From: Alphaproteobacteria bacterium
GTDB lineage: Bacteria; Pseudomonadota; Alphaproteobacteria; Caulobacterales; Maricaulaceae
Length of the DNA stretch: 45,980 nt
Assembly: GCA_016124665.1 (NCBI GenBank)
Contig: WGNH01000038.1
Location: forward strand, 1 to 45,980
Direction: 5' to 3'
A program made the position numbers and the translations under genes. This document shows, one piece after another, positions 10,458-18,256 of the stretch (position 1 is its first letter; each line of letters starts with the position of its first letter). The notes under the pieces are model-generated. The model saw only the letters and a program-made list of their open reading frames with translations, made no database searches and was not told where the DNA came from.

Positions 10458-11408
10458 ATGAACGGGACAGGCGAAACCACACATACCGGCAATGTTGTCA
10501 CGGAATGGGGCAGCGAAGCCCGGTCGGGCTTCCGCAAGAAAGTGGTCGTGGGTCAGCATGACCTGCACACACGCGACGCGTTTTCCGATGAAGCCCTCGC
10601 GGCTCTGATCGAGCGTCATCCGCGGGATCTGTCGGATTTCTGTACAATGGGAGAACTGGACGAGGGTGCAGACAGCTGGCGTGCCGGTGATCCGGGGGAT
10701 CTTTCGGGCATGGAAATGCTGGAGGCGGTCCGGGCGGGAAAGCTGTGGATCAATCTGCGCGAGGCGATGTGCGTCGATCCGGTGTATCGCCCGCTGTTCG
10801 ACCAGATGATGGCCGATATGAAGCGGTTGAATCCGGGCTACAAGGTATTGAATGCGGAGAGCGGCATTCTGATTTCCTCGCCGACCGCGCAAGTTTTCAT
10901 CCATTCAGACGTCTCGGAAACCATTCTCTGGCATGTCCGCGGCAAGAAACGTATCCGCGTCTATCCTGCTGAAGCGCCTTATATCACAGATGAGCGGATG
11001 GAAGCGATCCTGCACCTGGAGCAGACCGAGGATCTGCCTTTCGAACCTGGCTGGGATGATGAGTGCGAGGCGGTCGACTTGGAGCCGGGCATGTTCACTT
11101 CATGGCCATTGCATGGACCACACCGGGTCCAGAATCTTTCGGGCATGAATGTTTCGATCACCATGGAGTTGGTGACACCGGAATCCATGCTGAAAAATGG
11201 TGTGCTGCATGCCAATGGCGTATTGCGCCGGCGGTTCGGGCTCGACCCCAGATCTTCCGAAGCCCAGGGGGCAGGGGCCTATATGAAGCTGGTCTTCTCC
11301 AAGATGGCGAAGAAAATCTGGCGCCACACCAAACCCATGCCGAAAAGCGAAAAGACTTTCGAGATCGACAAGGCTTCGCCGACGGGTTTCCGTGATCGCG
11401 CCGCATAA
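10458..11408 (+). CDS. Cupin-like (JmjC/cupin_8-type) protein, putative Fe(II) dioxygenase
   Basis: 316 residues from the ATG at 10458, preceded by GGAG six bases away; two earlier ATGs (10443, 10446) are possible. The central region FIHSDVSETILWHVRGKKRIRVYP (about 148-170) has the layout of a cupin_8/JmjC core: an H-x-D metal pair (H149, D151) followed by a 'HW...G.KR..vYP' strand pair. A distal histidine in SWPLHGPHRVQN (H222, or H219) could complete the facial triad. The family includes 2-oxoglutarate-dependent hydroxylases of proteins and small molecules. Residues 240-316 are rich in lysine and have no recognisable domain. No partner is evident beside it. The metal triad is seen; the reaction is inference. 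Confidence 0.62.
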   Translation: MNGTGETTHTGNVVTEWGSEARSGFRKKVVVGQHDLHTRDAFSDEALAALIERHPRDLSDFCTMGELDEGADSWRAGDPGDLSGMEMLEAVRAGKLWINLREAMCVDPVYRPLFDQMMADMKRLNPGYKVLNAESGILISSPTAQVFIHSDVSETILWHVRGKKRIRVYPAEAPYITDERMEAILHLEQTEDLPFEPGWDDECEAVDLEPGMFTSWPLHGPHRVQNLSGMNVSITMELVTPESMLKNGVLHANGVLRRRFGLDPRSSEAQGAGAYMKLVFSKMAKKIWRHTKPMPKSEKTFEIDKASPTGFRDRAA

Positions 11409-11482
11409 TCTGCTGGAATATCTCATTGCGCAAAGCTATCCCTTTGCCTGGCGGGGCGTCTGACTGGCAAAGGGATGTTTGC

Positions 11483-12208
11483 ATGAGAGTTTTGGCTGCA
11501 GCTGCGGCTGCGATGTGTTTTTGCGCCCCGTCATTCTCCGACAGCTCCACCTATCCGCAACCGCTGGCGGATGCATTGGCGATGGGCTACGCCGCGCCCG
11601 AAGATGCTTTCTGGCGGTTCACCATGCGGGTTTCCATGAATAATGCCGTCATGGATGTGAGGTTTGATGGCGCGCAGGCTGATGGCGAGGACTGGACGCT
11701 GCTATCACCCGCCAGTCCGGACGTCCTTCCGGAGGAATTGTCCGGTATGTGGGCCGAGATGAATACCCCTGACGATCCCGATGATGCCGGCAATGGACGG
11801 CGCCTGTCCGTGGGCAGTGGCGGCGGGCTGTTTTTCTCGCCTGAAACCGCACAGATGATTGCCGGTGATGTCCAACTGGCGGCCGGTGGCGGATACACTT
11901 TCCGTCCGGATCTTGATCCGGATTCAGACGAAGCGGAATCCATGGCCGAACACCTGAACGGTGAAATCGCACTCGCGAGCTCCGGTCATGTCGAGCGTAT
12001 CCGGATATTTGCGCCGGCCAGTTTCAAGCCCAACCCGGCCGCCCGTATCCATGAATTTGAAATGGTCATGGATTTCCAGAGCGTTGAGGGATTGCCTGCC
12101 CCGGTGATGACATCGATGTCGACTGTTGTGGATGTCAGCGCCCTGTTCCAGCGGCAGCAGCAGAATGTACGGTTTGACTTTTCCGACGTGGAATATGTCG
12201 AGCCGTGA
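11483..12208 (+). CDS. Secreted hypothetical protein
   Basis: 241-residue protein that I do not recognise. The start chosen is the ATG at 11483, 8 bases after AAAGGGA; this gives a clean signal peptide (MRVLAAAAAAMCFCAPSFS). The mature protein has no lipobox and no cysteine-rich motif. It is acidic (DPDDAGNGRR, DLDPDSDEAESMAEH) with alternating beta-type segments such as FWRFTMRVSMNNAVMDVRFDG and RIHEFEMVMDFQSVEG, suggesting a beta-rich periplasmic fold. It is followed 37 bases later by the DUF1489 gene in the same direction. Confidence 0.65.
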   Translation: MRVLAAAAAAMCFCAPSFSDSSTYPQPLADALAMGYAAPEDAFWRFTMRVSMNNAVMDVRFDGAQADGEDWTLLSPASPDVLPEELSGMWAEMNTPDDPDDAGNGRRLSVGSGGGLFFSPETAQMIAGDVQLAAGGGYTFRPDLDPDSDEAESMAEHLNGEIALASSGHVERIRIFAPASFKPNPAARIHEFEMVMDFQSVEGLPAPVMTSMSTVVDVSALFQRQQQNVRFDFSDVEYVEP

Positions 12209-12245
12209 CTTGGCGGGCCAGGAGAAACGTCCTAGCTCTCACAGC

Positions 12246-12683
12246 ATGACACTGCACCTGATCAAACTCTGTGTTGGGATTGATACCGTCGAGGAGCTGG
12301 AAAGCTACCGGCGCCAGCGCTCGCAAGAGCAATTGGCGCGCGGTGAAGCGCTCCGGTCAGTACATGTGACCCGCATGTTCCCGAAGCAGGCCGAAAAGCT
12401 TCTGGATGGCGGAAGTCTCTACTGGGTCATCAAACGGGTGATCCAGTGCCGCCAGCGCATTCTGTCGCTGGACGAGGTAACCGGTGAGGACGGGGTGCGC
12501 CGCTGTGCAATTGTCATGGATCCGGAGATCATCCGGACGGCACCGGCAGCGCGCCGGCCTTTTCAGGGCTGGCGCTATCTCAAGGCCGAAGAAGCGCCGA
12601 TGGATATCAGCGACCCGTCCGCCGGTGGTGAGAACCTGCCGCCGGATTTGCGGCGCAAGCTGATCGAGATCGGAGCCTGGTAG
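12246..12683 (+). CDS. DUF1489 family protein
   Basis: 145-residue cytoplasmic protein of an alphaproteobacterial family without known function. MTLHLIKLCVGIDTVEEL at the start and LYWVIKRVIQCRQRILSLDEV in the middle are characteristic, as is the ...PPFQGWRYL-type segment (here RRPFQGWRYLKAEEAP) followed by a proline-rich end and LRRKLIEIGAW. The open frame extends back to 12126 into the preceding gene, but family similarity begins at the ATG at 12246, which sets the start. No clear ribosome site is visible just upstream. The stop lies one base from the convergent panC stop. Confidence 0.82.
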   Translation: MTLHLIKLCVGIDTVEELESYRRQRSQEQLARGEALRSVHVTRMFPKQAEKLLDGGSLYWVIKRVIQCRQRILSLDEVTGEDGVRRCAIVMDPEIIRTAPAARRPFQGWRYLKAEEAPMDISDPSAGGENLPPDLRRKLIEIGAW

Positions 12684-12684
12684 C

Positions 12685-13551
12685 TCAGCCCACGGGCAGA
12701 TTGTCGATCAGCCGCGTATTCCCGAGCCAGACGGCGGCCAGAACGCGCGCGGGCTGATGCACCTTGCCGCCGGGCAATGGTGCCAGGGTTTCCGCACAGC
12801 GCGCCTCGATATAGTCCACGCGGTCAAACACATTTGCAGCCTTGGCGAGCGCTTTGCCTTGCGCCGTCTCCCAATCGACGCCCTTTTCGAGATCAGCGGC
12901 AAAAGCGGCCAGGATTTCGTAGAGGCTGGCGGCTGAGCCGCGTTCTTGAGTCGATAGATAGGCGTTGCGTGAGGACAAGGCGAGGCCATCCCGCTCACGA
13001 AGCGTCTCCCCGGAAATGATGTCGATGGGCAGGTCGAGGTCACGGACCATTTGGCGGATGACCAGCAATTGCTGATAGTCTTTCTCGCCGAAAACCGCGA
13101 TATCGGGCTGAACGCGATTGAAAAGCTTGGCCACGACTATGGCAACGCCGCTGAAAAAATGCGGCCGGAAATCGGTCTCAAGACCGCGCGCTGGGCCGTC
13201 GACAGACAAGCGGGCTGAAAAGCCGTCCGGGTACATGTCCGATGCAACGGGTGCATACAGAAGATCGCATCCTGCATGGGCCAGCTTGGCTGCATCGGTT
13301 TCCAGCGTGCGGGGATAGGCGTCGAAGTCCTCGCCCGGTGCAAACTGGGCGGGATTGACGAAAATGCTGGCCACCACACGGTCGGCCATTTCTTTCGCGC
13401 GCGCGATCAGGGAGAGGTGGCCTTCGTGCAAGGCGCCCATGGTCGGCACAAATCCGACTTTCAAACCTTGCCGTTTCCAGCCGGTCACGGTTTTGCGCAA
13501 GGAAAGCATGTCGGCTGTGGCGGGCAAGGGCAGGGCGGTTAAATCGTTCAT
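12685..13551 (-). CDS. panC: Pantothenate synthetase
   Basis: Condenses pantoate with beta-alanine using ATP (coenzyme A pathway). 288 residues, normal length. Motifs: FVPTMGALHEGHLSLI (34-49, with the HxGH adenylation signature at 42-45), FVNPAQFAPGEDFDAYPR, FGEKDYQQLLVIRQM, and RERDGLALSSRNAYLS (KMSKS-like loop). No panB is adjacent, so the pathway genes are split here. Divergent from the SPOR lipoprotein gene with 63 bases between starts. Confidence 0.96.
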   Translation of the reverse strand: MNDLTALPLPATADMLSLRKTVTGWKRQGLKVGFVPTMGALHEGHLSLIARAKEMADRVVASIFVNPAQFAPGEDFDAYPRTLETDAAKLAHAGCDLLYAPVASDMYPDGFSARLSVDGPARGLETDFRPHFFSGVAIVVAKLFNRVQPDIAVFGEKDYQQLLVIRQMVRDLDLPIDIISGETLRERDGLALSSRNAYLSTQERGSAASLYEILAAFAADLEKGVDWETAQGKALAKAANVFDRVDYIEARCAETLAPLPGGKVHQPARVLAAVWLGNTRLIDNLPVG

Positions 13552-13614
13552 GAAAGGCGGATAATGCGGCTTTGCTCTGGACGCAAGCCATGCGACTCGC
13601 GCTACACACGAAAC

Positions 13615-14169
13615 ATGATCCGATCCAGCCTCATAATTCTGCTTGGCCTGTCATTGACCGCCTGCATGACGACCCGCCAGGAGCCGGTTTCACCGGCAGA
13701 AATGCCGGTCGCGAATACGCCGGCGGCCCTTATGGCGTCACGCCTTGCGGCGGACCTCGACCGGCGCGCGCGGCATGACCCGGCCTCACTGGACCGGGTT
13801 GAAGATGAAATGCGGACGCTGGCATTGCGGCTGGCTGCGCCGCCGGAACCGGCGCCTGAGCCCGACCCGGTAGCGCCGGACCCGGAAGGCGGTATCAGTC
13901 TGTTCCATGCCATCCATCTGGCGTCCTACCGCGCTGAAGAACACGCCGCTTCCGGGTGGCAGTCGCTACAGGCGCTGTTTCCGGATCTGCTGGCCTCACG
14001 CATGGCCCGGCTCGAGGAAGCGGATCTGGGATCAAGGGGGGTCTTCCTGCGGCTGAAAGCGGGGCCGTTTGATACCGCCGCTGAAGCCGCTTCGGCCTGC
14101 GTGCAGATTGAAGCCGCGGGCGGATGGTGTGCGGTGACCGATTTTACGGGCCGCACGCTCAGCCGGTAA
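13615..14169 (+). CDS. SPOR-domain lipoprotein
   Basis: 184 residues from the ATG at 13615, the start that gives a proper lipoprotein signal (hydrophobic 5-14, lipobox LTAC with Cys17); the frame is open back to 13564. Position +2 is Met and not Asp, so sorting to the outer membrane is likely. A charged helix and a Pro/Glu linker (PEPAPEPDPVAPDPEGG) lead to a C-terminal SPOR-type domain (about 100-184: ISLFHAIHLASYRAEEHAASGWQSL...FLRLKAGPFDTAAEAASAC), which in other proteins binds denuded septal peptidoglycan. Its position directly before mipZ supports a division or cell-wall role. Confidence 0.75.
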   Translation: MIRSSLIILLGLSLTACMTTRQEPVSPAEMPVANTPAALMASRLAADLDRRARHDPASLDRVEDEMRTLALRLAAPPEPAPEPDPVAPDPEGGISLFHAIHLASYRAEEHAASGWQSLQALFPDLLASRMARLEEADLGSRGVFLRLKAGPFDTAAEAASACVQIEAAGGWCAVTDFTGRTLSR

Positions 14170-14257
14170 TAATTCTCACAAATCGAATCAGTTGTTGGGC
14201 ATGGCACCGGACTTGCTCTATAAAGGCCATGAATTTGGCTCCACATCCGGTGTTCCC

Positions 14258-15139
14258 ATGAATTTCTCGACGCAAGCTGACCGTCCTGGCCGATTTCGTC
14301 TGATACGGCGTAACAAGGGGGCTCATGTCATTGTCGTGGGCAATGAAAAGGGCGGAGCAGGCAAGTCCACGGTCGCCATGCACCTTTCGATCGCCCTGAT
14401 GCGGATGGGGAAGTCGGTGGGTGTCATCGATCTCGATTTGAGACAACGCTCCTTTGGCCGCTATCTGCAGAACCGCCGGGCCTGGATGGACACCTACGGC
14501 GTCGAGCTGCCCATTCCAACGGAAATCCGGCTTGAGGCCAGTCCGCTTCGTCATCTGGACGAGGCGGAAGCCGAAGAAGATGCCCGATTTCAAGCCGCGT
14601 TCAGCGAGCTGAAGACAGGTCATGACTTCATCATCATCGATGCTCCGGGGTCGGACACTCATTATTCCCGTTTGGCCCACGCTGTTGCAGACACGATCAT
14701 CACGCCGGTCAATGACAGCTTTGTTGATTTTGACCTTCTGGCCGAGATTGATGCGCAGACTTTCGAGGTCGGCCGGCCGAGCGTCTATGCCGAAATGGTC
14801 TGGGAATGCCGCAAGAAACGCGCCGGCCGGGACCGGACCTCCATTGACTGGGTTGTCATGCGCAATCGCATGTCGCAGCTGGACGCCCGCAACAAGCGCC
14901 GCGTGGGTGAGGGGCTCAAGAAGCTCTCCGAACGCATTGGTTTCCGCATGGCACCGGGGTTTGCTGAGCGGGTGATCTATCGCGAACTCTTCCCGCTGGG
15001 ACTGACTTTGCTGGATCTGACCGAGGATGGCTCTGCCGTGACCTTCTCCATGAGCCATGTGGCGGCGCGGCAGGAATTGCGCGAATTGTTGACTGTCCTT
15101 AAGCTGCCCGAACTGGCGGACACAAAGATTCCCTTCTGA
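14258..15139 (+). CDS. mipZ: MipZ, division-plane positioning ATPase (ParA/MinD superfamily)
   Basis: Forms a gradient from the chromosome poles by interacting with ParB and blocks FtsZ polymerisation away from midcell, as established in Caulobacter. 293 residues from the ATG at 14258. The deviant Walker A GNEKGGAGKST (28-38, signature Lys31, P-loop Lys36), VIDLDLRQRSFGRYLQNRRAW (switch I region) and IIIDAPGSD (Walker B, about 125-133) match MipZ more closely than ParA, as do TPVNDSFVDFDLLA and the ending ERVIYRELFPLGLTLLDL. The first 22 residues (MNFSTQADRPGRF...) extend beyond the usual start. No ribosome site is obvious, so the start is less sure than the identity. The stop overlaps the start of the J-domain gene (TGATG). 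Confidence 0.93.
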   Translation: MNFSTQADRPGRFRLIRRNKGAHVIVVGNEKGGAGKSTVAMHLSIALMRMGKSVGVIDLDLRQRSFGRYLQNRRAWMDTYGVELPIPTEIRLEASPLRHLDEAEAEEDARFQAAFSELKTGHDFIIIDAPGSDTHYSRLAHAVADTIITPVNDSFVDFDLLAEIDAQTFEVGRPSVYAEMVWECRKKRAGRDRTSIDWVVMRNRMSQLDARNKRRVGEGLKKLSERIGFRMAPGFAERVIYRELFPLGLTLLDLTEDGSAVTFSMSHVAARQELRELLTVLKLPELADTKIPF

Positions 15140-15582
15140 TGCCATTTCTGCTGCTGGGCTTTGCGGCTCTTGTCATTCTGGTGCTGGTCTCCCGTGCCTT
15201 TGCCCGCATGAAAACCGCCGAGGCGGCGCGATGGTCGCGTATCCTTCTGGGGCTCGCGGCGGCGATCTTCGGCGGTCTGCTGACCTTGCGGGGGCTCGCT
15301 ATTCTGGGGGCGCCGCTGGCAACTTTCGGGATCGGGTTGATGGCCGTGGGGGCGGGTTTCCGGCCCAAGCCCTCCCGTGACGCTCCTTCCTCCTCTTCAC
15401 CGTCTCAAACGATCAGCCGAGAGGAAGCGCTGGATATCCTCGGCTTGACGGGTGAGCCCACGAAAGCGGAAGTCCGGACCGCCTATCGCAATCTGATGAA
15501 ACGGGTACACCCGGATTCCGGCGGAACTGACGGGCTGTCGCGCCGCCTGACCGAAGCGCGGGATGTGCTGCTGAAAGACTAG
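15139..15582 (+). CDS. Membrane-anchored J-domain (DnaJ-like) protein
   Basis: 147 residues. Two hydrophobic segments (3-20 and about 35-72) precede a serine-rich linker and a C-terminal half J domain: EEALDILGLTGEPTKAEVRTAYRNLMKRVHPDSGG, with the HPD tripeptide at 124-126 that stimulates DnaK-type chaperones. This layout (N-terminal membrane segments, C-terminal J domain) is that of Tim14/Pam18-like or DjlA-like co-chaperones. It is translationally coupled to mipZ by a TGATG overlap, so a link to division is possible but unproven. The stop shares a CTAG with the convergent carboxypeptidase gene. Confidence 0.82.
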   Translation: MPFLLLGFAALVILVLVSRAFARMKTAEAARWSRILLGLAAAIFGGLLTLRGLAILGAPLATFGIGLMAVGAGFRPKPSRDAPSSSSPSQTISREEALDILGLTGEPTKAEVRTAYRNLMKRVHPDSGGTDGLSRRLTEARDVLLKD

Positions 15583-16853
15583 CCGCCGGGTGCGACGGCA
15601 AAGCAGGGCTCGTCGCGGGCTGCAAGTCTGGCGCAGACAGCGCGGGCCCGGCCCGCATCCACGCCGGTAAAACGGGCGCGGAACAGTGTCCGGCCATTGG
15701 AGTCAAAGCGGGGGGTATACATAGACGCTTCCGCAAGCTCGCCCGCCAGCTCGCGTACCGTCTCGAGGCGCGCCCGTGCCGCAGCCTCATCTGTGTAAGC
15801 GCCGACCTGCACAGACCAGCCTACAGGCGGAATGTCCTGTGGCTCAGTCCTGGCCGCCGTGCCACTCGGCGTTCCCATATCATCTGTCATTTCAATCTGA
15901 AGCGGTGGCAGCGTCTCGCCGTCGCCCTGAGCGACCGGCGGCGACAGGTCCAGCGCGGCGATCTGGGTCGCAATGATATCCTGTTCACGAATGGGATTGA
16001 GACGCGGTGTGAGATCGCGGGCGGCAACGATCAAAGCTTCGCGGTTTTCCAGTGAGCGATATGCGGCATCAATCAATTGCTCGGCATGGGCATCGCGATA
16101 GGCGGCTGTCGGCCCACCCATAACGACCGCAACAAGACGGTGGCCATCGCGCATTGCCGTCGTTGCGATGTTGAACCCTGACGCGCGGATATAGCCAGTC
16201 TTCATGCCATCCACACCATCGACGCGGCCGACCAGATTATTGTGCGAACGATAGGTGCGCCCATTATGGGTGAAGCTGCGTTCGGTGAAATAATGCATGT
16301 ATTGTGGAAAGTCGCGGCGCAGCGCCAGCGTCAGGCGCGCCATGTCCCGCGCGGTCGTAACCTGACGGGAATTGGGGAGGCCCGAAGCATTGCGAAAGGT
16401 GGTGTTGGCGAGGCCCAGATCGCGTGCCCGCGCGGTCATCTCGACAGCAAATGCCCGTTCTGTTGTGGCCAGCTCTTCAGCGACCATCACAGCGACGTCA
16501 TTGGCGCTCTTGATCACCAGGGCACGAATAGCGGTCTCGACGGTAATTGTATCGCCCTGGGACAGATTCAGGTTGGACGGCTGCTGGCTGGCGGCGATCC
16601 GCGAGGCGGTCAGCGTATCCGTCAAAGACAGATCGCCAGCCTCAATCGCTTCGAATAGCAGGTAGAGCGTCATCATCTTGGTGAGTGAGGCGGGATAGCG
16701 TTGTGCGTCCGCCAGCCGGCTGTGCAGAATTTCGCCGGTATTCGCGTCTGCAACAAAAGCAGCATAGCGGCGCGTGTCCGCATACCCGTCGGCCGCCATC
16801 AGGCCAGACAGGATGATTACAATCGTCACAAACAGACCGCGCAGGGTATCCAT
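15579..16853 (-). CDS. D-alanyl-D-alanine carboxypeptidase (DacA/DacF type) with SPOR domain
   Basis: Trims the terminal D-Ala of peptidoglycan stem peptides in the periplasm. 424 residues. A signal peptide occupies about 1-25. The serine peptidase S11 triad motifs are SLTK (56-59), SAN (116-118) and KTG (218-220, in DGMKTGYIRASG). After a linker with PPVAQGDGETLPPLQ, residues about 346-424 form a SPOR domain (WSVQVGAYTDEAAARARLE...LFRARFTGVDAGRARAVC). Fusion of S11 peptidase and SPOR is known in alphaproteobacteria and would direct the enzyme to the septum. It lies convergent to the mipZ group and shares a CTAG at the stops. Confidence 0.93.
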   Translation of the reverse strand: MDTLRGLFVTIVIILSGLMAADGYADTRRYAAFVADANTGEILHSRLADAQRYPASLTKMMTLYLLFEAIEAGDLSLTDTLTASRIAASQQPSNLNLSQGDTITVETAIRALVIKSANDVAVMVAEELATTERAFAVEMTARARDLGLANTTFRNASGLPNSRQVTTARDMARLTLALRRDFPQYMHYFTERSFTHNGRTYRSHNNLVGRVDGVDGMKTGYIRASGFNIATTAMRDGHRLVAVVMGGPTAAYRDAHAEQLIDAAYRSLENREALIVAARDLTPRLNPIREQDIIATQIAALDLSPPVAQGDGETLPPLQIEMTDDMGTPSGTAARTEPQDIPPVGWSVQVGAYTDEAAARARLETVRELAGELAEASMYTPRFDSNGRTLFRARFTGVDAGRARAVCARLAARDEPCFAVAPGG

Positions 16854-16915
16854 AGGGAATGATCCAACCCCAGACCTGTTTCTGTGACGTTAAGGCCGTC
16901 GCAAATATTTTATGG

Positions 16916-16962
16916 TGCAGCGCAACATTTATGTTGACGCGGCTGCGAAGGCTTGGCATATA
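16916..16962 (+). promoter_or_regulatory. Phasin promoter with possible PhaR-type operator
   Basis: TTGACG (16934-16939) and CATATA (16957-16962) are separated by 17 bases, a good sigma-70 pair about 40 bases before the phasin ATG. Just upstream, TGCAGCGCA (16916-16924) has the form TGC-N3-GCA, resembling the TGC-rich sites described for the PHA repressor PhaR. Further TGC/GCA elements (TGCTGCAACTGCG near 16966-16978) follow the -10. Promoter seen; the operator is inferred. Confidence 0.55.
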
Positions 16963-17004
16963 AATGCTGCAACTGCGAACAAATGAGTCGCGAGAGAGTT
17001 TGAA

Positions 17005-17679
17005 ATGACAGATACGACCGCAAATACTGCAGCCGAAACGGCGCAAACCGAAGCAAAGGCGCAACCGGCCAAAACACCGTATGTCAAGGCCGCTTCGGCC
17101 CCGCGCGCCGAAACCGCGCCGGTCCAGAAAGCAAAATCGCCGAAGGCGGCAACCCGGAAGACAGCGGCAAAGAAGACCGCTGCCCGCAAGCCCGCCAAGG
17201 CCAAAACGAAATCCTCCCCGAAAAAGGACATCAAAACCATGACCAAAGCTCAGAACAACGCTGTCAACGAAACGATCGAGCAAATGACGACTGCCGGCAA
17301 CCAGGCCTTCAAGGAAGGCTTTGAAAAGTCGCTGAAGTCCGTCAACGAGCTGAACGCTTTCCAGAAGGAAAACGTCGAGGCCGTCATCGCTTCCGCAACC
17401 GCTGCCGGCAAGAATGCCGAAGTGCTGAATTCGAACGCCGTGGCCTATGCCAAGACGTCGATGGAATCAGCTGTCGCCGCCACCAAGGCGCTGACGACCG
17501 CCAAATCTGTCCAGGACATGATCGAGGTCCAGACCGATTTCGTGAAGTCTTCCATGGACATGTTCCTGGCCGAACTGAACAAGACCTCCGAGATCTATTC
17601 CGGTGCGGTCAAAGAAGTAACCAAGCCGATCAATGACCGCTTCGCGGCTTCGGTCGAAATGGTGCAATCGGCTCGCTAG
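17005..17679 (+). CDS. Phasin family protein with Lys/Ala-rich N-terminal tail
   Basis: Coats polyhydroxyalkanoate granules. 224 residues from the ATG at 17005. Residues 1-75 are low-complexity, Ala/Lys/Pro-rich with histone H1-like repeats (KAATRKTAAKKTAARKPAKAK). Residues 79-224 are a standard helical phasin domain (NETIEQMTTAGNQAFKEGFEKSL, FQKENVEAVIASATAAGKN, then IYSGAVKEVTKPINDRF). An in-frame ATG at 17239 (residue 79), 10 bases after AAGGA (17224-17228), could start a tail-free form of 146 residues, the usual phasin size. In PhaF-type phasins a similar tail is at the C-terminus and binds DNA. A strong promoter and terminator make this a single-gene unit. No PHA synthase is in the window. 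Confidence 0.88.
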   Translation: MTDTTANTAAETAQTEAKAQPAKTPYVKAASAPRAETAPVQKAKSPKAATRKTAAKKTAARKPAKAKTKSSPKKDIKTMTKAQNNAVNETIEQMTTAGNQAFKEGFEKSLKSVNELNAFQKENVEAVIASATAAGKNAEVLNSNAVAYAKTSMESAVAATKALTTAKSVQDMIEVQTDFVKSSMDMFLAELNKTSEIYSGAVKEVTKPINDRFAASVEMVQSAR

Positions 17680-17688
17680 AGCTGATTT

Positions 17689-17770
17689 CGGGCAGGCCGA
17701 TCTCCCCCGATCTGCCCGACACATTCTCCCTAACTGGCCCGGCGGTTTATCTGCCGGGCCTTTTTCTTTT
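17689..17770 (+). terminator. Phasin terminator
   Basis: GGCCCGGC (17736-17743) pairs with GCCGGGCC (17753-17760) around a 9-base loop and is followed by TTTTTCTTTT. A second, imperfect hairpin (TCGGGCAG...ATC with GATCTGCCCGA, about 17689-17719) lies just before it. A highly expressed single gene commonly has such an end. Confidence 0.88.
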
Positions 17771-17923
17771 GCGCTTTGGTAACAGGATTGCTGCCAGAAT
17801 TTGAACGATCCGGTGTCACAATTTGGCTCCAGATCGTGCAGAAGCTGTTGAGGATGGTGTTTCAGGTCTTCCCAGGGCGCAAACCTTGCTTATCTAATAT
17901 AAGCCCAGCGACGAGCCGAATCG

Positions 17924-18253
17924 ATGACCGAGCGCCGCGATAAATCCAGCGACCCTGATCGCCAGACAGGGGTCGCGACCCGCACCCGTCCGAAGACGAA
18001 GAAACCGTCGATGTACCGGGTGGTGATGTTGAACGACGATTTCACGCCGATGGAGTTCGTCGTTGAGGTCCTGATGCGGATCTTCAACAAGTCGCCGGAA
18101 GAAGCGACGCAGATCATGCTTCATGTCCACCAGAATGGCGTCGGCGTCTGTGGCGTGTTTACCTTCGAGATCGCCGAAACGAAGGTAGCGCAAGTGATGG
18201 ATCTGGCACGGCGCGCGCAGCATCCGCTGCAATGCACGATGGAAAAGGAATAG
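17924..18253 (+). CDS. clpS: ClpS, ClpA adaptor for N-end rule substrates
   Basis: Binds proteins with bulky hydrophobic N-terminal residues and delivers them to ClpAP. 109 residues with a flexible charged N-terminus (1-28). The core shows [20 protein letters not shown], with the [10 protein letters not shown] pocket that holds the N-terminal residue, then [24 protein letters not shown], including the ClpA-contacting region. It lies three bases before clpA, the usual arrangement. The preceding 244 bases hold the phasin terminator and should contain the clpSA promoter, which I could not place confidently. Confidence 0.95.
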   Translation: MTERRDKSSDPDRQTGVATRTRPKTKKPSMYRVVMLNDDFTPMEFVVEVLMRIFNKSPEEATQIMLHVHQNGVGVCGVFTFEIAETKVAQVMDLARRAQHPLQCTMEKE

Positions 18254-18256
18254 ACG

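Noticed and set aside
14159-15145. 328-codon minus-strand frame opposite mipZ
   Set aside because: Antisense shadow; mipZ motifs on the other strand are unmistakable.
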